Below, piece by piece: positions 1 to 8,638 of a stretch of DNA of 64,000 nt; position 1 is the first letter of the stretch, and each line of letters begins with the position of its first letter. A model generated the notes under the pieces. The model did not search any database and was not told the DNA's origin. It saw nothing but the letters and a program-made list of their open reading frames with translations. The stretch is from Salinarimonas ramus. Its GTDB lineage: Bacteria > Pseudomonadota > Alphaproteobacteria > Rhizobiales > Beijerinckiaceae. The position numbers and the translations under genes are program-made. The DNA is taken from the NCBI RefSeq assembly GCF_014645695.1, contig NZ_BMMF01000003.1:248001-312000 (forward strand), written 5' to 3'.

Positions 1-286
1 TGCCGTCGTACTCCTTGGCGTCGGCGGGCGCGTCCTTCTTCTGGGTGATGTTGGGCCAGGACTTCGACAGGTCGGCATTGACCTTGAGCCATTGCTCGAG
101 GCCCGGCTCGGTATCGGGCTTGATGGCTTCCGCCGGGCATTCCGGCTCGCAGACGCCGCAATCGATGCACTCGTCCGGATGGATGACGAGCATGTTCTCG
201 CCCTCGTAGAAGCAGTCCACGGGGCAGACCTCGACGCAATCCATGTACTTGCACTTGATGCAGTTTTCCGTGACGACGTAGGTCAT
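1..286 (-). CDS. fdxA: 7Fe ferredoxin FdxA (C-terminus cut by window edge)
   Basis: The gene reads leftwards from an ATG at 286 and runs off the window start, so about 95 residues are visible. The product is a small soluble electron carrier holding one [3Fe-4S] and one [4Fe-4S] cluster. The N-terminus has cysteines at about 9, 12, 17, 21 and 25 ([18 protein letters not shown]), followed by the second cluster motif [12 protein letters not shown], then the acidic C-terminal extension with SLPW-like spacing (LSKSWPNIT) typical of Azotobacter-type FdxA of about 110 residues. The missing part should be only some 15-20 residues. The redox partner cannot be told from this fragment. The identification is secure from the two cluster motifs and overall layout. 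Confidence 0.95.
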   Translation of the reverse strand, partial: MTYVVTENCIKCKYMDCVEVCPVDCFYEGENMLVIHPDECIDCGVCEPECPAEAIKPDTEPGLEQWLKVNADLSKSWPNITQKKDAPADAKEYDG

Positions 287-472
287 CTGCCGATCCGTTC
301 CCCTGAAGCGACGGCGCACTCCGTAACGCGGCCCCGCGCCCGGCGCAAGGCCGTACCGAGCTAGTCTACCTATAGTTTCAATTCTCGTCACGGTCCTGCG
401 ACGATCCGCCCCGGACGCGGCCGTGCGGGCGCGTCGCGCGCCTGGCGCCGGCACCCGGGGCGGAGGGGCGCC

Positions 473-649
473 TCAGGCCTCCGGCGGCACGGACAGGCCG
501 AGCTCGGAGAGCTTGGCGTGCACCGCCTGCTGGGAGCGCTTCGTCTTCATGCTGATGATGGACGCCGGCACGTTCTCGCGTGCCATCGCGATGAGCTCCT
601 GCACCTGCTCGTACGTCCAGGGACGTTCGTTGGTCTCGACGCCGCTCAT
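473..649 (-). CDS. small 58-residue protein, SANT/Myb-like or HTH-like
   Basis: This is an open frame of 58 codons from ATG 649 to TGA 473. The mRNA has a purine-rich AGGAGACGACC just upstream of the start. The product begins MSGVETNERPWTYEQVQELI and continues with a helix-loop-helix pattern (ARENVPASIISMKTKRSQQAV, here given only up to its end HAKLSELGLSVP). The W-T-x-E-Q start and the following basic SMKTKRSQQAV helix resemble one SANT/Myb or sigma-like helix-turn-helix unit, so DNA binding is possible but unproven. It lies alone between fdxA and the divergent HerA-like gene. Its codon use matches the neighbours, with third positions nearly all G or C, which supports it as a real gene. I do not recognise a named family. 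Confidence 0.6.
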   Translation of the reverse strand: MSGVETNERPWTYEQVQELIAMARENVPASIISMKTKRSQQAVHAKLSELGLSVPPEA

Positions 650-838
650 GGTCGTCTCCTCTCGTTTCCAGTGTCGCGGGATGCACCCGCCGGAACGGTG
701 GGACCCGGAGAATGGGTGCCGGGGCGCATGGTCGCAAGCTGTGGAGGGTCCGGATGCGGGGGATCGCGCGGGCGCCCCGGCGTGCTATCGATGGCGTCCG
801 CGGGGACCTGGTGCGCGGGGAGGCGCGAGAGGCGGCAG

Positions 839-2386
839 ATGACGGTCGGGATCGATATCGGGGAGAACGCGGCGCCCGGCGGCGGGCGCATGCTCGTCGA
901 CCTCGAGGAGCTCCTCGCCACGCGCCTGCTCGTCCAGGGCAATTCGGGCTCGGGCAAGTCGCACCTGCTCCGGCGCCTGCTCGAGCAGAGCGCGCCCTGG
1001 GTGCAGCAATGCGTCATCGACCCGGAGGGCGACTTCGTCACGCTGGCCGAGAAGTACGGCCACGTCGTCGTCGAGGCGGACCGCTCGGAGGCGGACCTCG
1101 TGCGCGTCGCGGGGCGCGTGCGCCAGCACCGCGTCTCCGTCGTCGTCAGCCTGGAGGGGCTCGACGCCGAGCAGCAGATGCGCGCCGCCGCCGCCTTCCT
1201 GGGCGGCCTCTTCGACGCGGACCGGGACCATTGGTACCCGATGCTCGTCGTCGTCGACGAGGCGCAGCTCTTTGCGCCGATGGCGGCGGGCGAGGTCTCC
1301 GACGACGCCCGCAAGCTCTCGCTCGGCGCCATGACGAACCTGATGTGCCGCGGCCGCAAGCGCGGGCTCGCCGGCGTCATCGCCACCCAGCGCCTCGCCA
1401 AGCTCGCCAAGAACGTGGCGGCGGAAGCCTCCAACTTCCTGATGGGGCGCACGTTCCTCGACATCGACATGGCGCGCGCCGCCGATCTGCTGGGCATGGA
1501 CCGCCGCCAGGCGGAGAGCTTCCGCGATCTCGCGCGCGGGCATTTCGTCGCGCTCGGCCCCGCCCTCTCCCGCCGACCCGTGCCCGTGCGCATCGGCACG
1601 GTGGAGACCGCCGCGCGCTCGACGAGCCCCAAGCTCATGCCCCTGCCGGAGACGCCGGCGGAGGCCGCGCGCGATCTCATCCTCGCGCCTCTGGAGCCCG
1701 AGCCCATGCGCCCGCGCCCCGAGCGTCGCCCCGCCCCTCCCCCGCCGCCCTCGACGAACGATCTCCTGGCCGAGCTCGTGCGCGCCCGCCCCGCGGCGAG
1801 CGGCGAGACGGCGACGCCTCCGAGCGCGGAGGAGCTCGCCCACGCGGCGCAGGCGCGCGCGGCCGCCATCGACGAGATCCTGCGCGACCTCCTCGCCGAT
1901 CCGGACGCCGCCTTCCGCTCGGTGGCGGTGCTCTACCAGGACTTTCTCGTGCGCCTGCGCATCAAGCGCGTGCCCGGCGACGCGCCGACGCTGGCCGCCT
2001 TCAAGAAGCGCCTCTCCGTCGCCCGCGCGGGCGTCGAGGCGGGGACGATCCCCGAGGAGAGCTGGGCGCGCGCGGAGTCCGCGGCCGCCGACCTGCCCGA
2101 GGACATCCAGGGCGTCTACCTCCTCCTCGCCCGCGCCGCCTTCGAGGGCGCGCCCTGCCCACCCGACGGCGAGATCGCCCGTGCCTGCGGCTCGCGCTCG
2201 CCCGGGCGCGCGCGACGGCTCGTCCAGTACATGGAGAGCCGCGGTCACGTCGTGACCCGCGCGGACCTGCGCGGCCAGCGCATCGTCGCCCTGCCCGATC
2301 TCGGCGTCGAGACCGCGCCCGGCGACCCCGCCGCCTGGGAGGAGCCGCAGGAGAGCGGCGGCTCGGACCTGTTCGCCGCCGGATGA
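839..2386 (+). CDS. HerA/VirB4-like P-loop ATPase
   Basis: This gene encodes 515 residues of the HerA-FtsK superfamily of ATP-driven DNA or protein pumps. The Walker A motif GNSGSGKS is at residues 34-41 and the Walker B strand MLVVVDEAQLF at about 132-142, followed by the arginine-rich MCRGRKRGLAGVIATQRL segment typical of HerA-like ATPases. A proline-rich linker (about 290-325) separates this from a helical C-terminal domain. The reading frame stays open upstream to 518, but ATG 839 starts the typical short N-terminal strand (MTVGIDIGENAAPGG), so I chose it. No nurA nuclease gene lies beside it, so a role in DNA end resection is not supported by context. The downstream neighbour is comEC. 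Function beyond ATPase is unknown. Confidence 0.8.
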   Translation: MTVGIDIGENAAPGGGRMLVDLEELLATRLLVQGNSGSGKSHLLRRLLEQSAPWVQQCVIDPEGDFVTLAEKYGHVVVEADRSEADLVRVAGRVRQHRVSVVVSLEGLDAEQQMRAAAAFLGGLFDADRDHWYPMLVVVDEAQLFAPMAAGEVSDDARKLSLGAMTNLMCRGRKRGLAGVIATQRLAKLAKNVAAEASNFLMGRTFLDIDMARAADLLGMDRRQAESFRDLARGHFVALGPALSRRPVPVRIGTVETAARSTSPKLMPLPETPAEAARDLILAPLEPEPMRPRPERRPAPPPPPSTNDLLAELVRARPAASGETATPPSAEELAHAAQARAAAIDEILRDLLADPDAAFRSVAVLYQDFLVRLRIKRVPGDAPTLAAFKKRLSVARAGVEAGTIPEESWARAESAAADLPEDIQGVYLLLARAAFEGAPCPPDGEIARACGSRSPGRARRLVQYMESRGHVVTRADLRGQRIVALPDLGVETAPGDPAAWEEPQESGGSDLFAAG

Positions 2387-2509
2387 GCGACACGCGTAAA
2401 GGTCGTGCAAACTCCCCTCTTCGCGTCTGATGATATAGGTGCGTTCCCGCAGGCGCACTCGTGACCCGAGGCGGATAGTCTCGCACGCGAGGCGATCGGG
2501 ACGGGCTCC

Positions 2510-4708
2510 ATGCGTGCGGCGAGAAGCGAGGCGGAGCGACGCGCGGGGGTCCTCGCGGCATGGCTCGCCACGACGTGGCGGCGCCGGCACCGCCTCGTGG
2601 CGGGCCCGGCGGCGGAGGTCGCAAAAGGTATCTCCACGGCCGCGCTCGTCGAGATCGAGCGGCGCCGGCTGCTGCCCTGGGGCGCCGTCCTGTTCGGGCT
2701 CGGCATCCTGCTCTTCTTCGGCGCGAACGCCCGTCCGAGCCTGCCCGTCGGCGCGGTCGCGGGAGCGCTCGCGCTCTCGGCCGCGCTCGCCTGGGCGCGT
2801 ATCCGCCATCGGTCGCTCGCGGGCGGCATCGTGCTCGCCGGCCTCGCCTTCCTCGCGGCCGGCTTCGCGGCGGCGGCGCATCGCCAGGCGAGCGTCGCCG
2901 CGCCGGTTCTCGTCTCGCCCGCGAGCGGCACGGTCGCCGGCTTCGTCGAGAGCCTGGAGGACCGCGAGCGGGGCGTGCGCATCGTCCTTCGCATCGCCGA
3001 GCACGACCTGCCCGTCCGCGGCGACGGCCCCCTGCGCGTGCGCGCCACGCTGCGCGCCGCGCCGGACGCGCCAATCCTCGCGCCGGGAGACTGGATCGTC
3101 GCGCGCGTGCGCCTGCTGCCGCCGCCGGAAGCGGTGCGTCCGGGCGGCTACGACTTCGCCAAGGAGGCGTATTTCCGCGGCATCGGCGCCGTCGGCGGCC
3201 TCTACGGGCATCCGGAGATCGCCGAAGCACCCGTGGCGCCGGACCTCGCCCTGCGGCTCGCCGCCCGCCTCGACGCGGCGCGCAACGCGCTGACCGAGCG
3301 CATCGCCGGCATCGTCGGCGGCCAGCCCGGCGCCGTCGCCGCCGCCCTCGTCACGGGCAAGCGCGGCCTCATCGCCGAGGAGACGAACGCCGTCTTGCGC
3401 GCGGCCGGCGTCTACCACATCGTCTCGATCTCGGGCCTGCACATGGTGCTCGCCGCCGGCACCGTGTTCTTCGGCCTGCGCGCCGTCCTCGCCGCCTTCC
3501 CGGTCCTCGCGCTCGGATGGCCGATCAAGAAGATCGCGGCGGCGGCGGCGATCCTCGCGGGCGCGATCTACTGCGTCTTCTCCGGCTCCGCCGTCGCCAC
3601 CGAGCGGGCGCTGATCATGACGACGATCATGTTCGGCGCGATCCTCGTCGACCGCCCGGCGCTCTCCATGCGCAACCTCGCGCTGGCCGCGCTGATCGTC
3701 CTCGCCCGCGAGCCGGAGGCGCTGGTGGGCCCGTCCTTCCAGATGTCGTTCTCCGCGGTCGCCGGGCTCATCGCCGGCGCCGAATGGCAGGCGACGCGCA
3801 CCCGCGCGCCCGCGCCGCCGCCGGGGCGGATCGGGCGCGCGCTCGGGGCGGTGCGCGACAATCTGATGGGCATCGTCGTGACGACGCTCATCGCCACCGC
3901 GGCGACGGGTCCCTTCGCCGCCTACCATTTCCAGCTCGCGAACCCCTACGGCCTCCTCGGCAACGTGCTGGCGCTGCCCGTCGTCACGATCCTCGTCATG
4001 CCCGCGGCCGTCATCGGCATGGCGCTCCTGCCGCTCGGGCTCGACGCTCTCGCCTGGCGGGCGATGGGCGCGGGCGTGGGGCAGGTGATCGCCTTCTCGG
4101 AAGCCGTCGCGGCGCTGCCGGGATCGCAGGTCGTGGTGCGCGCCTTCGACGTGGGCGCGCTGGGGCTCCTCGTCGGCGGGCTCCTCGTCGTGACGCTCAG
4201 CGTCTCGCGGCTGCGCCTCCTCGCCCTTCCTCTCGTCGCGGCGGGGCTCGCTCTCGCGACGGCGCCCGCGCGCCCCGATCTCTACGTCGACCGGGACGGG
4301 CGCGGCGTCGCGCTACGCGCCGCCGACGGGCGCCTCGTCGTCCTGGGCGATCCCGGCGACTTCGTGCTGGAGCAATGGCTCAAGTCCGACGGCGACCCGC
4401 GCCTGCCCACGGATCCGAGCCTCGCCGCGGGCGTCGCCTGCGACCCGCTGGGCTGCGTCGCGGTGCTCCCCGGCATCGGCGCGATCGCCCTCGTGCGCGA
4501 GCCCGGCGCCTTCGCGGAGGATTGCGCGAGAGCCGCCGTCGTGGTCGCGCGCCTCACCGCGCCGCGCGGCTGCGAGGCCGGCATCGTCCTCGATCGCGCC
4601 ATGCTCGAGACGACCGGCGCCGCGACGCTGCGCTTCGAGGCAGACGTCCCGCGCCTCGAGACGGTCCGCCGCCGGCCGGAGACCCGGCCCTGGCTCGCGC
4701 GCGAGTGA
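2510..4708 (+). CDS. comEC: ComEC/Rec2 family DNA-uptake channel protein
   Basis: A 732-residue polytopic inner-membrane protein of the ComEC/Rec2 family, which passes single-stranded DNA across the cytoplasmic membrane during transformation. After a cytosolic N-terminus there are closely spaced hydrophobic segments (about 55-115), a soluble OB-fold-like DUF4131 region, then the competence domain with its hallmark GVYHIVSISGLHMVLAAG at about 300-317 and eight or more further helices to about residue 590. A short soluble tail follows. No full metallo-beta-lactamase domain is visible, as is common in alphaproteobacterial homologues. No other competence gene is in the window. Start ATG 2510 was taken because upstream frame is not conserved-looking; a later start is possible. 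Confidence 0.9.
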   Translation: MRAARSEAERRAGVLAAWLATTWRRRHRLVAGPAAEVAKGISTAALVEIERRRLLPWGAVLFGLGILLFFGANARPSLPVGAVAGALALSAALAWARIRHRSLAGGIVLAGLAFLAAGFAAAAHRQASVAAPVLVSPASGTVAGFVESLEDRERGVRIVLRIAEHDLPVRGDGPLRVRATLRAAPDAPILAPGDWIVARVRLLPPPEAVRPGGYDFAKEAYFRGIGAVGGLYGHPEIAEAPVAPDLALRLAARLDAARNALTERIAGIVGGQPGAVAAALVTGKRGLIAEETNAVLRAAGVYHIVSISGLHMVLAAGTVFFGLRAVLAAFPVLALGWPIKKIAAAAAILAGAIYCVFSGSAVATERALIMTTIMFGAILVDRPALSMRNLALAALIVLAREPEALVGPSFQMSFSAVAGLIAGAEWQATRTRAPAPPPGRIGRALGAVRDNLMGIVVTTLIATAATGPFAAYHFQLANPYGLLGNVLALPVVTILVMPAAVIGMALLPLGLDALAWRAMGAGVGQVIAFSEAVAALPGSQVVVRAFDVGALGLLVGGLLVVTLSVSRLRLLALPLVAAGLALATAPARPDLYVDRDGRGVALRAADGRLVVLGDPGDFVLEQWLKSDGDPRLPTDPSLAAGVACDPLGCVAVLPGIGAIALVREPGAFAEDCARAAVVVARLTAPRGCEAGIVLDRAMLETTGAATLRFEADVPRLETVRRRPETRPWLARE

Positions 4709-4741
4709 CGCCGATCGCGCGCGCGGAACCGAGAGTCGCCT

Positions 4742-5779
4742 TCAGTAGATCAGCTCTTCCTCGGCACGGTTCTTCGAGATCATGATGTCGCCCTTGTCGG
4801 CGAGCTCCTTGGCGAGGTTGACCATCGCGAGCTGGGCCTCGTCCACGTCCTTGATGCGGATGGGCCCGAGCGATTCCATCTCCTCGTTGAGGTTCTTGGC
4901 GGCGCGGCTGGACATGTTGCCGAGGAAGAACGTCCGCACCGGCTCCGGCGAGCCCTTGAGCGCCTTGCACAGGACGGTCTTGTCCACCTGGCGGATCAGC
5001 GTCTGGGCGGAGGCGGGATCGAGCTTGGTGAGGTCCTCGAACGTGAACATCAGCTGGCGGATGCGCTTGGCCGCGTCGCGGTTGAGGTCGTCGAGCGCGG
5101 AGAGGAAGCGCGTCTCCGTCTGGCGGTCGAAGGCATTGAAGACCTCCGCCATCGCCTCGTGGGCATCGCGCTTGGCCGTCTGGGCGACGGCGCCGACGAA
5201 CTCGAGCCGCAGCGTCTCCTCGATGTGGTGGAGCGCCTCCTTCTGCACGGTCTCGAGCTTGAGCATGCGGTTGACGACGTCGAGGGCGAAATCGTCGGGG
5301 AGCATGGTCAAGACCCGCGCCGCGTGGTCGGGGCGCACGCGCGAGAGGATCACGGCCACGGTCTGCGGATATTCCGAGCGCAGGTAGTTCGCCAGGATCT
5401 CGGCGTCGATCTGCGAGAGGCGCGTCCAGATGCGCTTGCCCGACGTGTTGTAGATCTCGGCCATGATGATGGCCACCTGGTCCGCCGGGAAGACCTTCAT
5501 CAGGAGCTGCTCGGTACGCTCCACCGAGCCCGACACGCTCGAGTTCGACAGGCGCTGGATGAAGTCGACGATGAGCCGCTCCACCGTCGAGGCGTCGACC
5601 GTGCCGAGCTGCACCATGGCGTGGGAGACGCTGCGCACCTCCTCCTCGTCGAGCATCGCCCAGATCGGCTTGCCGTGCTGCTCGCCGAGAAGCAGCAGGA
5701 ACAGGGCCGCGCGCTGGGGGCCGGGCAGGCTGTCGAACTCGTCGGCGGCGTTGGCGGCGGTGAGGGCGGAGGCGGCCAT
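4742..5779 (-). CDS. fliG: flagellar motor switch protein FliG
   Basis: The product has 345 residues and is the rotor protein of the flagellar switch complex, which couples the MS ring to torque from the stator. The N-terminal domain carries the GPQRAALFLLLLGE signature. The middle domain has EYPQTVAVIL in place of the usual EHPQ motif, and the C-terminal torque domain is present with RAAKNLNEEME near residues 305-315. The frame extends to 5824, but ATG 5779 (MAASALTAANAADEF) gives the usual family length, so I prefer it; neither start has a clear ribosome site. The gene stands apart from a flagellar operon and diverges from flgE. Confidence 0.93.
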   Translation of the reverse strand: MAASALTAANAADEFDSLPGPQRAALFLLLLGEQHGKPIWAMLDEEEVRSVSHAMVQLGTVDASTVERLIVDFIQRLSNSSVSGSVERTEQLLMKVFPADQVAIIMAEIYNTSGKRIWTRLSQIDAEILANYLRSEYPQTVAVILSRVRPDHAARVLTMLPDDFALDVVNRMLKLETVQKEALHHIEETLRLEFVGAVAQTAKRDAHEAMAEVFNAFDRQTETRFLSALDDLNRDAAKRIRQLMFTFEDLTKLDPASAQTLIRQVDKTVLCKALKGSPEPVRTFFLGNMSSRAAKNLNEEMESLGPIRIKDVDEAQLAMVNLAKELADKGDIMISKNRAEEELIY

Positions 5780-5952
5780 GGCTTCGGGTCCCGGGCGGCG
5801 TGACAAGGCCCGGAGAGCACACATCGCGGAGGGTTAACGGGCGGTTAAGCTTCGGGGCGCGACCGGCAATTCCTGCCGCCTGGCATGCCGATCCTGCCGT
5901 GCCGGCGCCATGAATCGCGCCGAAAAACGCCGATCTTTCAACATCTTCCCCC

Positions 5953-5967
5953 TGGCACGGCGCTTGC
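5953..5967 (+). promoter_or_regulatory. sigma-54 (-24/-12) promoter for flgE
   Basis: The sequence TGGCAC-N5-TTGC lies at 5953-5967, a perfect match to the RpoN consensus with the invariant GG and GC dinucleotides in correct register. It points to flgE, 70 bases downstream, and predicts a transcript start near 5979. Sigma-54 control of hook genes is established in Caulobacter and other alphaproteobacteria. An activator site was not identified. Confidence 0.85.
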
Positions 5968-6036
5968 GGAACGAGCGGCGGGACGGCGTCGCGTATCGAC
6001 GTCGCAAGTCAGTGCCAGTGAAGGGGTAGATCGGTC

Positions 6037-7374
6037 ATGGGCAGCTTCGGATCCTTGCTCACCGCGGTGTCGGGCCTGCGCGCCCAGTCCTTCTCGATGC
6101 AGAACATCTCGGGCAACATCGCCAACTCCTCGACGCCGGGCTTCAAGCGCGTCGACACGAGCTTCGCCGACCTCGTGCCGGAGCAGCCGTTGGCGCGACA
6201 GGTCTCCGGGTCGGTGAACTCCTTCTCGCGCGCGACGAACACGCTCTCCGGCGAGTTCCTGCCCACGAACCTCGACACCAACATCGCGCTCAACGGCGAC
6301 GGCTTCTTCGCCGTCGGTCAACGCCCGAGCCAGACGAGCTCCATCGTGCGCCAGAGCCCCGAGCTCTACACCCGCCGCGGTGACTTCGAGCTCGACCGGC
6401 AAGGCTATCTCGTCAACGGCGCGGGCTATGCGCTACGTGGGACGATGCTCGATCGCGAAACCGGCCTGCCGGTCGCGACGCAGAACGGCGGCTTCATCCA
6501 GATTTCGCAGGAACTCTTGGGCCGCCTCGATCCGCAGCCGACAACGACGATCGATTACGCCGTCGACCTGCCGACCAATCCGACGACCACCGATTCGGGC
6601 ACAACCGCCGCGCACGGTTACTTCGTGAACCCCGCCAGCGTGCAGCCCGGCGGAAACGTCCTCGAAGCGGATGCGGAAGCCTTCCTACGCTCGACGCTGC
6701 CGGGAGGGAGCGTCACCGTCTACAATTCAGTGGGCGCCATCGAGAGCATGAACCTTCGGTGGGCCCGCACCGCCGACGGGCCCGACACGTGGCAGCTCTA
6801 CTACGAGTCCAATTCCGGCGGCGATGCCTGGCGCCAGATCGGCGTAGACGTGACCTTCAACGCCGACGGCTCGCTGAACGGCCCGGCGACGCTCACCACC
6901 GCGCCGGCCGTCGTCGAGATCAACGACATCGACTTCCAGGAGGTGACGATCGACTTCGGCGGCAACATCAGGCAGCTGAGCGTCTCGAGCGTCCAGCCCG
7001 GCCTCCTGGAGCAAGACGGCTACGGCGTCGGGCGCTACGACAGCGTCGCCGTCTCCGAGGAGGGCGTCGTCTCGGTCGCTTACAGCAACGGGCAGGTCGT
7101 GCCCGTAGCCGAGATCAGCCTCGTCGGCTTCTATGCGCCCAACGCCCTGAGGCGCGTGGACGGCGGCGCTTTCGAGGCGACGCGCGAATCCGGCGATCCC
7201 TCCGTCGCCTTCGCCCGCGCCACGGTGATGTCCGGTGGCATCGAGAGCTCGAACGTCGACATCTCGGAGGAATTCGCCAAGATGATCGTCACGCAGCAGG
7301 CCTACACGGCCAACACGCGCGTGATCTCCACGGCCCAGGAGATGATACGGGACGTCCTGAACGTGGTGCGCTGA
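6037..7374 (+). CDS. flgE: flagellar hook protein FlgE
   Basis: The protein has 445 residues and forms the flagellar hook, the flexible joint between rod and filament; it is exported by the flagellar type III apparatus, so it has no signal peptide. The N-terminal rod-like motif is MGSFGSLLTAVSGLRAQSFS followed by NISGNIANSSTPGFKR. The middle contains the flgE D2 domain, and the C-terminus has SGGIESSNVDISEEFAKMI and ends in the heptad-rich helix TAQEMIRDVLNVVR. A GAAGGGG ribosome site precedes the ATG. The length fits a hook protein better than the shorter rod proteins FlgF or FlgG (about 245-260). The sigma-54 promoter upstream suggests class III timing. No hook-cap or hook-length gene is adjacent. 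Confidence 0.93.
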   Translation: MGSFGSLLTAVSGLRAQSFSMQNISGNIANSSTPGFKRVDTSFADLVPEQPLARQVSGSVNSFSRATNTLSGEFLPTNLDTNIALNGDGFFAVGQRPSQTSSIVRQSPELYTRRGDFELDRQGYLVNGAGYALRGTMLDRETGLPVATQNGGFIQISQELLGRLDPQPTTTIDYAVDLPTNPTTTDSGTTAAHGYFVNPASVQPGGNVLEADAEAFLRSTLPGGSVTVYNSVGAIESMNLRWARTADGPDTWQLYYESNSGGDAWRQIGVDVTFNADGSLNGPATLTTAPAVVEINDIDFQEVTIDFGGNIRQLSVSSVQPGLLEQDGYGVGRYDSVAVSEEGVVSVAYSNGQVVPVAEISLVGFYAPNALRRVDGGAFEATRESGDPSVAFARATVMSGGIESSNVDISEEFAKMIVTQQAYTANTRVISTAQEMIRDVLNVVR

Positions 7375-7438
7375 TCGTGCCGCCTCGCCGTGCCGCCGTT
7401 CGTCGGCGGCGCGGCGCTCTTCGTTCTACGCGACGCAC

Positions 7439-8416
7439 TCAGCGCGTGGGCAGGCGCACCTGCGGCGCCGTCTCGATCCCGCGCTCGACGAGGAGCGCCC
7501 TCAGGCGGTTGGGGTAGTCGGTGATCAGCCCGTCGACGCCAAGATCGACGAGACGGCGCATGTCGGCGATCTCGTTGACCGTCCACGGCACGACGGCGAG
7601 GCCGAGCCCCTTCGCCTCCGCGAGCCGATCGGCGTCGACGTCCCCGTGATGCGGCGACCAGACGGCGCAGCCCGCCTGCGCGGCGAGCGCCGGCGCCGAG
7701 CCGTCCGCGTCGTCGACGTCGCGTCCTCCGAGCCAGGGCGACGCGCCCGCTTCCCCCGCCCGCACCGTGTCGAAGCGTCCCTGCGCGGTGAGGCACACGC
7801 GCACGATCTCCGGGGCGATCTCGGCCATGGCGTCGAGCGTGCGCCAGTCGAAGCTCTGCACGCTCACCCGCTCGACGAGCCCGTGCGCGCGGATCGCCTC
7901 GGCCAGCAGCGCGGCGAACGCGTCGGGCGCCGGCGTGTGGGCCGGGTGGCTCGGGCTGATCTTCGTCTCGAGGTTGAAGCGCACGTGATCGGCGCCGAGC
8001 GCGGCGACGCGGGCGAAGACCTCGTCGAGCGTCGGAATGCGCGCGCCGTCTCGGGTGATCTGGTCGGCGAAGCGCAGGGCGTACTCGCTCCCGGCGCGCA
8101 GGCGCCCCACGTCGAAGGTCTTCACGACGTCGAGGGTGAGCGAGCGCAGCGGCACCTCGCCCGTGACCCAGGCGCCGTCCGGCCCGCGGGCGATGTCGCC
8201 GTTGAGCGTGAGGTCGTGGTGCACGACGAGGACGTCGTCGGCCGTCACCACGAGGTCGAGCTCCAGCGTGTCGACGCCGATGGCGAGCGCCTGGTCGATC
8301 GCGGCGAGCGTGTTCTCCGGCGCGAGCCCGCGCGCGCCGCGATGGCCCTGCAGATCGAAGGCGAGCGCCGGTGCCGTGGCGAGCACGGCCGCGGCGAGGA
8401 GGACGAGGAGCCGCAT
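7439..8416 (-). CDS. secreted glycerophosphodiester phosphodiesterase
   Basis: The product has 325 residues and hydrolyses glycerophosphodiesters to sn-glycerol 3-phosphate and an alcohol, supplying carbon and phosphate. It begins with a classical signal peptide (MRLLVLLAAAVLATAPALA), so it acts in the periplasm. The catalytic TIM-barrel motifs follow directly: QGHRGARGLAPENTLAAI, then the metal-binding ELDL and the second histidine in VLVVHHDLTLNG. The C-terminal half carries GLITDYPNRL, also typical of the family. It resembles GlpQ more than cytosolic UgpQ because of the signal sequence. No glp or ugp transporter gene is nearby; the gene diverges from the acyl-CoA synthetase, with a 222-base shared upstream space. 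Confidence 0.9.
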   Translation of the reverse strand: MRLLVLLAAAVLATAPALAFDLQGHRGARGLAPENTLAAIDQALAIGVDTLELDLVVTADDVLVVHHDLTLNGDIARGPDGAWVTGEVPLRSLTLDVVKTFDVGRLRAGSEYALRFADQITRDGARIPTLDEVFARVAALGADHVRFNLETKISPSHPAHTPAPDAFAALLAEAIRAHGLVERVSVQSFDWRTLDAMAEIAPEIVRVCLTAQGRFDTVRAGEAGASPWLGGRDVDDADGSAPALAAQAGCAVWSPHHGDVDADRLAEAKGLGLAVVPWTVNEIADMRRLVDLGVDGLITDYPNRLRALLVERGIETAPQVRLPTR

Positions 8417-8638
8417 GAAAACCTCTCGCTGAGCGTCGATCTCCCGATCCTACGGGCTCGGGACGGTGGAATGAAGGCCCGAACGCGCCATTTCGGCGTC
8501 GGGACGCCCCCACGAGACCCCCATCCGCGCTCTCCCCGATGGCCGAAAGTCTGGGATCGGCCGATCTTGCGCGCCGCACGGGCGCGACGCATCGTGCCGC
8601 CGACCGCGAAGAACGAGGCCGCACGGGGAGGACGAACC

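Noticed and set aside
785-3928. 1047-codon minus-strand open frame opposite the HerA-like and comEC genes
   Set aside because: Low-complexity translation without motifs, antisense to two clear genes.
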